DNA of 64,000 bases from Lachnospiraceae bacterium. GTDB taxonomy: Bacteria > Bacillota > Clostridia > Lachnospirales > Lachnospiraceae. Shown piece by piece: positions 1-7,672 of this stretch. Location of the stretch: the NCBI GenBank assembly GCA_017518735.1, contig JAFWTY010000026.1:1-64000 (forward strand), in the 5' to 3' direction. Below the pieces are notes generated by a model that was given only the letters and a program-made list of their open reading frames with translations, did no database searches and was not told the origin of the DNA. Numbering within the stretch: position 1 is the first letter of the stretch; each line of letters begins with the position of its first letter. Position numbers and translations under genes: made by a program.

Positions 1-26
1 CACTGGTTCGATTCCGGTCCTGGGCA
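1..26 (+). tRNA. 3' end of a tRNA gene (cut by window edge)
   Basis: The first 26 bases are the T arm and acceptor 3' strand of a tRNA. The T stem is ACTGG/CCGGT around the loop TTCGATT, followed by CCTGGGC and discriminator A26. No CCA is encoded. The anticodon lies outside the window, so the amino acid cannot be named. A terminator follows at once. Confidence 0.85.
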
Positions 27-30
27 TGAA

Positions 31-55
31 AAGAGTGCAACAGCACTCTTTTTTT
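31..55 (+). terminator. Rho-independent terminator of the tRNA
   Basis: AAGAGTGC and GCACTCTT form a perfect 8-bp stem around the loop AACA, followed by a T run. It starts five bases after the tRNA ends. Confidence 0.9.
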
Positions 56-59
56 ATTG

Positions 60-102
60 TTTACCGACCATTCTTTACCGATTACCCCTCATTATTTACC
101 GA
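60..102 (+). promoter_or_regulatory. Three direct TTTACCGA repeats, likely LytTR binding sites
   Basis: TTTACCGA occurs exactly at 60-67, 74-81 and 95-102 (start-to-start 14 and 21 bp), with partial copies at 82-86 and 104-108. The last exact copy ends 13 bp upstream of the predicted -35 box of the LytTR gene. Direct repeats in this position are what LytTR activators bind, so autoregulation by the downstream gene is a reasonable inference. The repeat is not tested against any known LytTR consensus. Confidence 0.6.
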
Positions 103-115
103 ATACCGAAATCTT

Positions 116-144
116 ATGACAGGCTTTGCTAATGGGTGTATAGT
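116..144 (+). promoter_or_regulatory. Predicted sigma-70 type promoter of the LytTR operon
   Basis: ATGACA at 116-121 and TATAGT at 139-144 are separated by 17 bp. The LytTR start codon is 22 bp downstream, and the TTTACCGA repeats sit just upstream. Confidence 0.65.
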
Positions 145-166
145 AAACTCATCAGGAGGTGGAAAG

Positions 167-607
167 ATGAATTTCAAACTTGTAATCGATCAAAACTGTA
201 CGGAGGAAGTCATTGCAAATGTTCATGAACGGACTCCTCTTATTGATGAGATCGAAAGGCTGGTAACCCAGGAAGGCACTACAAACCAAATTGCCGGAAT
301 CCTCGAGGACGAAATCAAACTTCTTTCGGTGGATGAGGTTGAGTGCTTTTATGTGGAAGACGAGAAAACCTATGCAAGCATTAAGGACGGAAAGAAGTAT
401 TTAATCAAAAAACGTCTTTATGAGATTGAAAGCACCTTGCCTACTGATTTTATCCGGATCAACAAATCCGCAATCGCGAACACGAAAAGAATCGCCAGAT
501 TCAAGGTTCAGCTTTCCGGTGCTGTGGATGCACAGTTTGAAAGCGGATATTTGGAGGCGGTTTCCCGAAGATGTTTTGTGGAACTGAGAAAAAGATACGG
601 TTTATAA
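167..607 (+). CDS. LytTR-family DNA-binding transcriptional regulator
   Basis: This 146-residue protein ends in a LytTR DNA-binding domain (about residues 44-144), with the typical core FIRINKSAIAN near 95-105. There is no receiver domain, so it is a stand-alone LytTR regulator and not a two-component partner. The ATG at 167 is chosen because AGGAGGTGG precedes it; a longer in-frame reading would run back into the tRNA. The DUF3021 gene follows after 11 bp. In other Firmicutes such LytTR plus small-membrane-protein pairs work as regulator and membrane inhibitor. The TTTACCGA repeats upstream suggest it activates its own operon. Confidence 0.85.
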   Translation: MNFKLVIDQNCTEEVIANVHERTPLIDEIERLVTQEGTTNQIAGILEDEIKLLSVDEVECFYVEDEKTYASIKDGKKYLIKKRLYEIESTLPTDFIRINKSAIANTKRIARFKVQLSGAVDAQFESGYLEAVSRRCFVELRKRYGL

Positions 608-618
608 GGAGAAAAGCA

Positions 619-1032
619 ATGAAGAAGAATTATATATGGGAATTTGTAAAAAGAGGTTTGATGTTTGCCTGGGGTGGTCCGTTCATCGTGGCAATCGTAT
701 GGTACTGCATCTATAAGAGCGGAAATCTGGTTTCGTTATCGGTTCCGGAGGTGGTTATGGGAATCCTTTCCACAACGGTTCTCGCCTTTGTGGCGGCAGG
801 CGTTTCCATCGTCCATCAGATTGAATCCCTTCCGAGGGGCTTTGCGGCACTGATTCAGGGATCGGTTTTACTGATTGATTACGGTGTGGTTTATCTGATG
901 AACGGCTGGTTTCCGTTAAACAGAATTGGTATTTTTGCAGCGATTTTTGTTGTAGGTTTTCTGGCTATCTGGGGAATCATCTATCTTTCCGTCAGAGCCA
1001 AGGTTAACAAAATGAACAAGATGATGAAATAA
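619..1032 (+). CDS. DUF3021-type small membrane protein, partner of LytTR
   Basis: The 137-residue product is almost wholly hydrophobic, with about four membrane segments (near 12-28, 40-60, 75-95 and 103-122) and a basic C-terminal tail (VRAKVNKMNKMMK). This matches the DUF3021 family, which is usually encoded right after a LytTR regulator. The ATG at 619 follows AAGGAGAAAAGC and lies 11 bp after the regulator. By analogy with streptococcal LytTR regulator-inhibitor pairs it may hold the regulator at the membrane, but nothing in the sequence proves this. Confidence 0.75.
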   Translation: MKKNYIWEFVKRGLMFAWGGPFIVAIVWYCIYKSGNLVSLSVPEVVMGILSTTVLAFVAAGVSIVHQIESLPRGFAALIQGSVLLIDYGVVYLMNGWFPLNRIGIFAAIFVVGFLAIWGIIYLSVRAKVNKMNKMMK

Positions 1033-1049
1033 CGGAATGGGGTGAGAAA

Positions 1050-2153
1050 ATGAGGAAACATTATTTGGACAACGTCCGCTGGATGACGATTGTCGCGGTT
1101 GTTCTTTATCACGTCTTATATATGTACAACGGGGAAGGGCTTCTCGGGCCTGCCGGTAAAATCACAAATATGGAAGTCCAGTATCAGGATATCTTCCAAT
1201 ACATTGTTTATCCCTGGCTTATGCCCATCTTCTTCATCGTTTCCGGTATCAGTTCCAGGATTTATCTGGAAAACCATACAGGAAAAGAGTACTTCAAAAG
1301 CAGAACCGTCAAATGTCTGGTGCCGGTAACCCTTGGACTTTTGGTGTTCCAGTTTATTCAGGGCTATGTCAACGTCGCTTTAAGCGGAGCGCTGGAATCT
1401 ATGGCACAGCAGATGCCCGGAGCCCCGGAAGCGGTTGTAAACACGGTCAAAGTCATTGTAATCCTCGCCAGCGGAATCGGCGTTCTCTGGACGCTTCAGA
1501 TGCTATGGCTGTTTTCTCCTGTACTGTTGCTGGTTAAGAAAATCGACAAGGACCGCCTGTGGAAGGTTTGCAAAAAGACCCCGATCTGGGTCATCTTTCT
1601 CCTGGTTGTTCCGGTTTTCGGAGCTGCACAGATTGGCAACACGCCGATTATCGTGGTTTATCGCTTCGGCTATTACTTCTTCCTCTTCCTTCTTGGATAT
1701 TTTGTATTCTCCCATGACGAAGTCATCGAGAGAATGAAGAAGTGGTTCCTTGTATTTTTGATCCCGGCAATCGGTCTCGGAATAGCTTTCTGTATTCTTA
1801 CCTTCGGACAGAACTATGCGGATAACCCGGTTTACCGTTCGCCTTTATTTGTAGCCTACGGATATTTCGGCTGCATGGCTATCCTTTCCTGCATGGCAAG
1901 GTTTGGCGATTTCTCGAACAAGTTCACGCAATGGATGAACAAAAGAAGCTTTGGCCTGTACATTTTCCACTACCTGGGCATTTCGAGCGTGGGATGTTTC
2001 CTGGCAAAACCCGGAATCATTTCTCCTCTTGCCGCCTATGTTTTAAGTGCAATTGCCGGATTCGGTGGCGCGATTCTTTTATACGAGATCATCTCCAGAA
2101 TACCGGTTTATCGCTGGATGGTCATGGGTATGTCAAAGAAAAAGAAATCCTGA
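1050..2153 (+). CDS. Membrane-bound acyltransferase family 3 protein
   Basis: The 367-residue protein has about ten membrane segments and the acyltransferase-3 N-terminal pattern: a charged start (RKHYLDNVRWM) followed by a first helix carrying His21, the usual catalytic histidine. This family O-acylates surface sugars, glycolipids or antibiotics at the inner membrane; the acceptor cannot be told here. GGGGTGAG precedes the ATG. The gene is 17 bp after the DUF3021 gene, so it is probably in the same LytTR-controlled operon and may be its physiological target. Confidence 0.8.
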   Translation: MRKHYLDNVRWMTIVAVVLYHVLYMYNGEGLLGPAGKITNMEVQYQDIFQYIVYPWLMPIFFIVSGISSRIYLENHTGKEYFKSRTVKCLVPVTLGLLVFQFIQGYVNVALSGALESMAQQMPGAPEAVVNTVKVIVILASGIGVLWTLQMLWLFSPVLLLVKKIDKDRLWKVCKKTPIWVIFLLVVPVFGAAQIGNTPIIVVYRFGYYFFLFLLGYFVFSHDEVIERMKKWFLVFLIPAIGLGIAFCILTFGQNYADNPVYRSPLFVAYGYFGCMAILSCMARFGDFSNKFTQWMNKRSFGLYIFHYLGISSVGCFLAKPGIISPLAAYVLSAIAGFGGAILLYEIISRIPVYRWMVMGMSKKKKS

Positions 2154-2228
2154 CGGTTTCCAAAGTCGGTCTGATGGCATATACTGAAGATATGAAAAGT
2201 TGACCCAAAAGACGCGAAAGGAAATGCC

Positions 2229-3791
2229 ATGAAAAAACAGGTTTATAATCCGTATCTGCCGCTTTCGGAATATATTCCGGACGGTGAGCCGCATATTTTT
2301 GACGGAAGGGTATATATTTTCGGTTCCCATGATAAAGAGGCCGGAGAGACATTCTGTATGCTGGATTATGTAACATATTCGGCACCGGTGGATGACCTCA
2401 CCGACTGGAGATATGAGGGAGTCATATATAAAGCGAGCCAGGACCCGCAATACGGGACAGAGGTTCCGTGGTTTAACCACGTAGAGGAAAATGTGGCAGC
2501 ATCCGCTTTGACGGAAAAAACCAACACACTGCAATATATGTATGCCCCGGACGTGGTTCGCGGAAATGACGGAAAATATTATCTGTACTATGCGATGGGA
2601 GGAGACTACGGTGTCGGTGGATATACCTGTCCCATCAGTGTAGCGGTGGCAGAGAAACCGGTGGGACCGTATGAATTTCTGGGCTTTGTCAGAAACCCGG
2701 ACGGAACGCCGATGAAGCGTTACATTCTTTTTGATCCTGCGGTAATCAATGACAACGGAACCATCCGCCTTTACTATGGAACCCAGTATGATTACGAGGA
2801 GCGGGACGATTTTAAGGATAATCCCGAATACATGCGTCAGGAAATAGGCATGTTTAACCGGAGCGAAGAAGAAATATTAAGCTACGAAGATTCCATCATG
2901 GGACCGATTACGGTAACGTTGCAGGATGACATGCTGACAATTGCGGACGAGCCGAGACACATTATTCCCTATCGTGTCAAGGGAACGAGTTTTGAAGAGC
3001 ATCCGTTCTTCGAGGGTCCGTCCATGAGAAAGATCGGTGAAAAATACTATTTCATCTATTCTTCCAAGCAAAACCATGAGCTTTGTTATGCAACCAGTGA
3101 CTACCCGGATAAAGATTTTGTTTTCGGAGGAACCATCGTTTCGAACGGTGACGTCGGACTGAACGGAAGAAAATCGGAAGACCGTCTGAACATGACCGGT
3201 ACCACACATGGAAGTATTATTGAGATTAACGGACAGTGGTATGTTTTTTATCATCGTCTGACACATAAATCGGACTACAGCCGTCAGTCCTGTGCGGAAA
3301 AGATTACGGTACTGCCGGATGGAAGCATTCCGCAGACGGAGATTACCAGTTGCGGCTTGAACAACGGCCCCCTGGAAGGACGAGGAACCTATCCGGCCGT
3401 GATCTGCTGTAATCTGACGAACGGAAACATGCCCCACGGATCCAACCGCATCTATCGTTTTTCGTTCCCGAATGTTACGAATCGCGGAGACGAGCGCTTT
3501 GTCGGAGAAATCTGTGACGGTACATTGATCGGCTATAAGTTTTTTAAGATGCAGGGTGTTCGTACCATCTGCATCAAAGCCATGCTCGAAGAAGAGGGAA
3601 GCGGAGAATTTGAAATTCGCTTAAGCCCCGAGGGAGCAAGTATAGGAACGGCAACGCTTACGGGCAGCGTACCGGATGTCTGGACGGAGGTTTCCGTAGA
3701 CGTAACCATTCCGGACGGAGTATATCCTTTATACTTTGTTTATAAAGGAACCGGTAGAGCCGCTTTAAAAGAATTCACGCTGGAAGGATAA
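2229..3791 (+). CDS. Glycoside hydrolase family 43 enzyme
   Basis: The 520-residue protein has the five-bladed GH43 signature: an N-terminal Asp18 in YIPDGEPH (base), Asp169 in LFDPAV (pKa modulator) and Glu262 in FEGPSM (acid), with YAPDVVRGNDGKYYLYYA between. About 130 C-terminal residues form a separate beta-rich part that looks like a carbohydrate-binding module (CBM6-like). Family members remove arabinose or xylose from plant polysaccharides; the exact substrate cannot be told. There is no signal peptide, so it probably acts on imported oligosaccharides. It is 75 bp after the acyltransferase; TTTCCA (2157) and TATACT (2180) with a 17-bp spacer may be its own promoter. nagA starts one base after its stop. 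Confidence 0.88.
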   Translation: MKKQVYNPYLPLSEYIPDGEPHIFDGRVYIFGSHDKEAGETFCMLDYVTYSAPVDDLTDWRYEGVIYKASQDPQYGTEVPWFNHVEENVAASALTEKTNTLQYMYAPDVVRGNDGKYYLYYAMGGDYGVGGYTCPISVAVAEKPVGPYEFLGFVRNPDGTPMKRYILFDPAVINDNGTIRLYYGTQYDYEERDDFKDNPEYMRQEIGMFNRSEEEILSYEDSIMGPITVTLQDDMLTIADEPRHIIPYRVKGTSFEEHPFFEGPSMRKIGEKYYFIYSSKQNHELCYATSDYPDKDFVFGGTIVSNGDVGLNGRKSEDRLNMTGTTHGSIIEINGQWYVFYHRLTHKSDYSRQSCAEKITVLPDGSIPQTEITSCGLNNGPLEGRGTYPAVICCNLTNGNMPHGSNRIYRFSFPNVTNRGDERFVGEICDGTLIGYKFFKMQGVRTICIKAMLEEEGSGEFEIRLSPEGASIGTATLTGSVPDVWTEVSVDVTIPDGVYPLYFVYKGTGRAALKEFTLEG

Positions 3792-3792
3792 A

Positions 3793-4935
3793 ATGGGGAA
3801 TCGTATTTTACTGAAAAACGGATATTTTTTCCTGCAAAAATCGTTTCACAACGGCTCCGTTCTCATTGAAGACGGAATCATTCGAAAGATTTACACATCC
3901 GAAGATGCGGATGTGAAGGAAGAGCAGATCATGGATCTGCAGGGAGCCTATGTGATTCCGGGTCTTGTGGATTTGCATATTCACGGTGCCGTGGGAGAGG
4001 ATGTTTCAGACGGATCGGCCGAGGGACTGTGCAGGATGGCAGACTACCTGGCAAAGCAGGGGGTAACATCTTTTCTTCCCACCACTATGACGCTTCCGAG
4101 GGAACAGCTTTTGAAAGTCTGTGATGCTTTTTTGGAGGCGGACAGAGTGAGAAGCGATGTGACAGCCCGTATGATAGGACTCCGCCTGGAAGGCCCTTTC
4201 TTATCGCGTGAAAAATGCGGGGCACAGAACAAAGACTATCTGCAAAACCCGAACCCCGAATTGTGGGAAGAACTGAAGCGGAAAAGTAATGGAAATATAA
4301 AGATTCTTGATCTGGCACCGGAGCTTCCGGGAGCATTGGAGTTTATTAACAGTGAAAAAAACAGTCTGATTTCCGTGGCTCATACGACGGCAGACTATGA
4401 AACGGCCGGAAAGGCTTTTGAGGCAGGGGCAAAACATGTGACGCATTTATTCAATGCCATGCCGCCCATGCTGCACCGCGCACCAGGTGTGATCGGAGCA
4501 GCTGCAGAGAGAAAAGAGGTAACTGCGGAGCTGATCTCGGACGGTGTTCATGTACACCCGTCCATGGTACGTGTGGCATTTTCTCTTTTCCCGGACAGAC
4601 TCTGTCTCGTGTCGGACGCACTCCGCGGACTCGGCATGCCGGAAGGGGAATACGATCTTTCCGGACAGAAGGTATGGGTCCGTGACGGAAGAATTACGTT
4701 AGCGGACGGTACTCTTGCGGGCAGTGCCTGCAATCTGTATGTGGACCTTTTAAAGGCAGTGGAATTCGGAATCGAAAAAGAAACCGCAATCTATGCGGCT
4801 ACAACCCTGCCGGCAAATAGAATCAACAATTCGCAGATCGGCGCCATTGAAGAGGGCCGGTATGCGGATCTGGTTATATGCGACAAAGACCTTCGTTTGC
4901 AGAAGGTCCTTGTCGGAGGGGTGGCAGTAAGTTAA
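3793..4935 (+). CDS. nagA: N-acetylglucosamine-6-phosphate deacetylase
   Basis: The 380-residue amidohydrolase converts GlcNAc-6-phosphate to glucosamine-6-phosphate and acetate. Visible family motifs are DLHIHG (60-65), metal ligand Glu133 in LEGPFLS, His197, His218 in THLFNAMPPM, and catalytic Asp275 in LVSDAL. Length is normal. It is translationally close-coupled to the GH43 gene (one base apart). No nagB or GlcNAc transporter lies beside it. Its stop codon overlaps the stop of the convergent VWA gene by three bases. Confidence 0.93.
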   Translation: MGNRILLKNGYFFLQKSFHNGSVLIEDGIIRKIYTSEDADVKEEQIMDLQGAYVIPGLVDLHIHGAVGEDVSDGSAEGLCRMADYLAKQGVTSFLPTTMTLPREQLLKVCDAFLEADRVRSDVTARMIGLRLEGPFLSREKCGAQNKDYLQNPNPELWEELKRKSNGNIKILDLAPELPGALEFINSEKNSLISVAHTTADYETAGKAFEAGAKHVTHLFNAMPPMLHRAPGVIGAAAERKEVTAELISDGVHVHPSMVRVAFSLFPDRLCLVSDALRGLGMPEGEYDLSGQKVWVRDGRITLADGTLAGSACNLYVDLLKAVEFGIEKETAIYAATTLPANRINNSQIGAIEEGRYADLVICDKDLRLQKVLVGGVAVS

Positions 4936-5606
4936 GCGTTGTGAGCCTTTTCGTAGTGTTCCTGGATGGGAGCAAGCATTTCCTCATCGTTGAAAGCTTC
5001 TTTCATCTGGGCAGCGGATCCGCAGGCTCTTGCGCAGCTGACCATTTTGGACATCACGTCGAAGTTGATCTTTGTACCGATGCTGTCGCACTGATAGCGA
5101 ACGGCGCGGGACTTGTCGACACCGAACTTTCCGGCAACGGAAACCGCATCGATGTTGGCACCCATGAAGATGAACTCCCAGTGATGTTTTTTCTTTTTCT
5201 TCTCCACGAGTTTCTTTACGGTAGCGTAGTCGTAGCGTCGGCTGGCATTTTCCATTCCGTCCGTGGTGATGATGAAGAGGGTTTTTTCCGGCTTCTCATC
5301 GTCGGGAAGTTCCTTGTGAATCTTGCCGATGTGCTCGATCGCTCCCCCGACAGCATCCAAAAGAGCGGTACAGCCGCGAACGTAATACTCGTCGTCGGTA
5401 ATCTTTTCGACTTTCTTCACGGAGATTCGATCGTGGAGGATTTCGCATCTGTCATCAAAAAGCACGGTCGAAAGAACTGCATCACCTTCTTCTTTTTTCT
5501 GACGCTCCAGCATGGAGTTGTAGCCACCGATGGTGTCTGCTTCCAAACCTGACATGGAACCGCTTCTGTCTAAGATAAATACGATTTCGGTTAATCCTTT
5601 TTTCAT
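4932..5606 (-). CDS. VWA-domain protein with intact MIDAS metal site
   Basis: The 224-residue protein is one von Willebrand factor A domain with no signal peptide or membrane segment, so it is cytoplasmic. The MIDAS set is complete: D13-x-S15-x-S17 in ILDRSGSM, Thr80 in RGCTALLD and Asp116 in TTDGMEN. Such stand-alone VWA proteins are common in Clostridia and their role is generally unknown; they tend to be scaffolds binding partner proteins through Mg2+. AGAGAGGACAG precedes the ATG. A terminator separates it from the macro-relative gene upstream on the same strand. Confidence 0.85.
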   Translation of the reverse strand: MKKGLTEIVFILDRSGSMSGLEADTIGGYNSMLERQKKEEGDAVLSTVLFDDRCEILHDRISVKKVEKITDDEYYVRGCTALLDAVGGAIEHIGKIHKELPDDEKPEKTLFIITTDGMENASRRYDYATVKKLVEKKKKKHHWEFIFMGANIDAVSVAGKFGVDKSRAVRYQCDSIGTKINFDVMSKMVSCARACGSAAQMKEAFNDEEMLAPIQEHYEKAHNA

Positions 5607-5720
5607 AATTCTGTCCTCTCTTTCTTAAATGACTTCCGTCTGATCGGAAGATTGTTTTCTGTTGTTAAGGACAGAATATCGCAAAGCGAAATCCGTTAGG
5701 TCGCTTCGCAGGCGACAAAT

Positions 5721-5750
5721 AAAAAAACCCGGCTTTTTGAAAGCCGGGGG
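5721..5750 (-). terminator. Minus-strand Rho-independent terminator
   Basis: CCCGGCTT (5728-5735) pairs with AAGCCGGG (5741-5748), and the adjoining A run at 5721-5727 is the U tract on the minus strand. It closes the 9420-5756 minus-strand operon five bases after its last gene. Confidence 0.88.
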
Positions 5751-5755
5751 TTTCG

Positions 5756-6670
5756 TCATTCTCCGAGTAACGGCTGGTCATGATCGAAAAGTGCCAGGTT
5801 TATGGTGTAGGTATCGTAGACTTCGTGCTCGATGAAGTATTCCACGATCAAATCGAATTTACTGCTCGGCGAGAAGGCGTAGCCGGCCCGGCCGAGAAAA
5901 TCTTTGGTCTCGTCTAAACTGAGGCCGAGGGCAAGAGCGAACGCTACCGCGGTTATTTTTTTCGGCTGGTAATCGGGGTTGGAACGAATCTTGGAAAAAA
6001 GCTTCCGGTCCACATTTGCTCTTTTATACACTTCCGTATCCAGAAATCCCTTTTCATCAATCAATCGAAACAGACTCTGCTGCCAGGTTTCACCGACCTG
6101 CATCATCAAATCGGAAAGAGAGCGCGACGCCATCATGGGTTCGGCTGCAGCAGCTTTCATCGGTGCAGACTCGCATTTTGCGGAAGCACCGATGAACTCG
6201 GGAAGGATGTTCAGGCGTATTTTGGATTTTTCTTTCTTTGTTTCTTTCGAGCGAACCGGAGCGGCGTCCGCATCTTCCGCTTCTTCGCAGGCTTCCTCTT
6301 CGGGAGCAAAATCTCCCATTGCCTCAGAGGCCATCTCACGATAGAAAACCGGACTTGCAAATTCTTCCAGATAGTTCTCGTTTAAATAATCCTCCACACC
6401 CGCAAAAATCTCATCCCCGGGCGAAACGGCTTCGCTCTCGGGAACGACCAAGGTAATCTCCATTTCTTCCGTCTGAAGAAACGAACGGAAGGTATCGATG
6501 GCAGCAGACAGTTCATCGTCCTTGTTTACGGGCAGGGCGAAAGCAATCGATTCGCAGCCGTTTTCTTTTGCAAGCGCGAGGCTTTCTCCGACGAGGGCCG
6601 AAGAGGAAGCGTCTACAACCGAATCGGCGGTAACGTTTGCTATGTCGTCATGTATGATTCGAAAAGCCAT
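5756..6670 (-). CDS. Degenerate macro-domain protein with C-terminal HTH-like domain
   Basis: The 304-residue protein begins like a macro (ADP-ribose-binding) domain: FRIIHDDIANVTADSVVDA (4-21) matches the first strand and turn. It then jumps at about residue 25-30 straight to SLALAKENGCESIAF, which in full-length relatives is the late helix and strand. The stretch between, with the first ligand loop, is missing, and the second loop (usually STGVYGFP) is also absent. An acidic linker (about 120-150) leads to a conserved C-terminal domain (184-304), with a helix-turn-helix-like core VYKRANVDRKLFSKIR, known to me as the usual partner of such macro domains. ADP-ribose binding is probably lost; a protein or DNA contact role may remain. 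Confidence 0.65.
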   Translation of the reverse strand: MAFRIIHDDIANVTADSVVDASSSALVGESLALAKENGCESIAFALPVNKDDELSAAIDTFRSFLQTEEMEITLVVPESEAVSPGDEIFAGVEDYLNENYLEEFASPVFYREMASEAMGDFAPEEEACEEAEDADAAPVRSKETKKEKSKIRLNILPEFIGASAKCESAPMKAAAAEPMMASRSLSDLMMQVGETWQQSLFRLIDEKGFLDTEVYKRANVDRKLFSKIRSNPDYQPKKITAVAFALALGLSLDETKDFLGRAGYAFSPSSKFDLIVEYFIEHEVYDTYTINLALFDHDQPLLGE

Positions 6671-6673
6671 GGT

Positions 6674-7672
6674 TTATTCCTCCTCTTTTTTCTCGGAAGT
6701 TTTTGTAAGATTACGATATGCCATATAAAAGAGTACGCAAGGGAAGGCGACCATACCGAGAACGGAAAGGCACATTCCGAAATGAATCGGGACTGCCTTG
6801 TCGCCGTGGCGCTGTACAAGGTATTCCAGATATCCGGTGGCTCCCATACTGAGAAGCAGAAGCACCCAGAACGGAATCATTTTCTTTATGGATACAGTAT
6901 TTTTTTTTGCAAAAAAGCTGAAATATACGGTGACTCCGACAATGAACACGGCTGCCGCAATCTGCAGAATGCTGACGAAACCGTTTGCCGGGAAATAGCC
7001 GGCATCATATCGGGTACTTTCCAGCACGAACTCAGAGCCGGAAAAGAGGATCAGACAAAAGCAGGCCGTTGATCCTTTTTGCTGTTTGTGACGAAGATAA
7101 AAGATGAGTCCGACAAAGCTAAGGACGGTTAACAAAAGGAAAGCCACGAAGAAAGTCGCAAACCGGTACTCGGTTTCACCCTGCTGGTTTAATGTCGCTA
7201 TCGAAAAAGGAAGGCGGCAGAAGGCCGGTGCCGTGATGATGGTTTTTCCGCGACAGGAATCTCCGAAAAGGCAGGTTAAGGAAAAGAGACCCAGGGCGAG
7301 TAAGGTCGGAGGGGTGATCAGATCCAGAAACATCGGAAGGTCACGGACCAGGCGAACCAGTCGAAGAAGTCCGGCGGAAAGAACCAGTCCAAAAAGGATA
7401 CCGAGCAGGGCAAATGCGGACAAGTCGCCGGATTTTAATGCCGAACCAAAACCATCGAAGGAACTTTGGTGAGAATACCAGTAAATCAGTCTTGCAAAGA
7501 AAAAGGAAAAGGCAACGGAGAGGGGCAGATAGAGCCACAGTACACCGCGGCCTTTTTTGCCGGACGGATACAGTGCGCCGACAAAGAAAAACCAGACAAG
7601 GACAGACATTACGATCAGAATCAGTGCCCAGGAGATTTCGTATTTGTCAAAGATGATGGCAATCGGGTTCAT
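6674..7672 (-). CDS. Lgt-like polytopic membrane protein
   Basis: The 332-residue protein has about eight membrane segments. Its order of segments and fragments such as ARLIYWYS and GSEFVLESTRYD recall prolipoprotein diacylglyceryl transferase (Lgt). The Lgt signature (GRxGNFxNxE) is not present; the matching position reads CLFGDSCRGK. It is therefore a divergent paralogue and catalysis is doubtful. Its ATG overlaps the stop of the phosphodiester glycosidase gene (ATGA), and the macro-relative gene starts three bases after it, so the three genes form one operon. Confidence 0.6.
   Translation of the reverse strand: MNPIAIIFDKYEISWALILIVMSVLVWFFFVGALYPSGKKGRGVLWLYLPLSVAFSFFFARLIYWYSHQSSFDGFGSALKSGDLSAFALLGILFGLVLSAGLLRLVRLVRDLPMFLDLITPPTLLALGLFSLTCLFGDSCRGKTIITAPAFCRLPFSIATLNQQGETEYRFATFFVAFLLLTVLSFVGLIFYLRHKQQKGSTACFCLILFSGSEFVLESTRYDAGYFPANGFVSILQIAAAVFIVGVTVYFSFFAKKNTVSIKKMIPFWVLLLLSMGATGYLEYLVQRHGDKAVPIHFGMCLSVLGMVAFPCVLFYMAYRNLTKTSEKKEEE

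Noticed and set aside
4878..5552. Plus-strand 224-residue open frame
   Set aside because: It is the antisense of the VWA gene, which has a full MIDAS motif and a ribosome site; the plus-strand product has no recognisable pattern.
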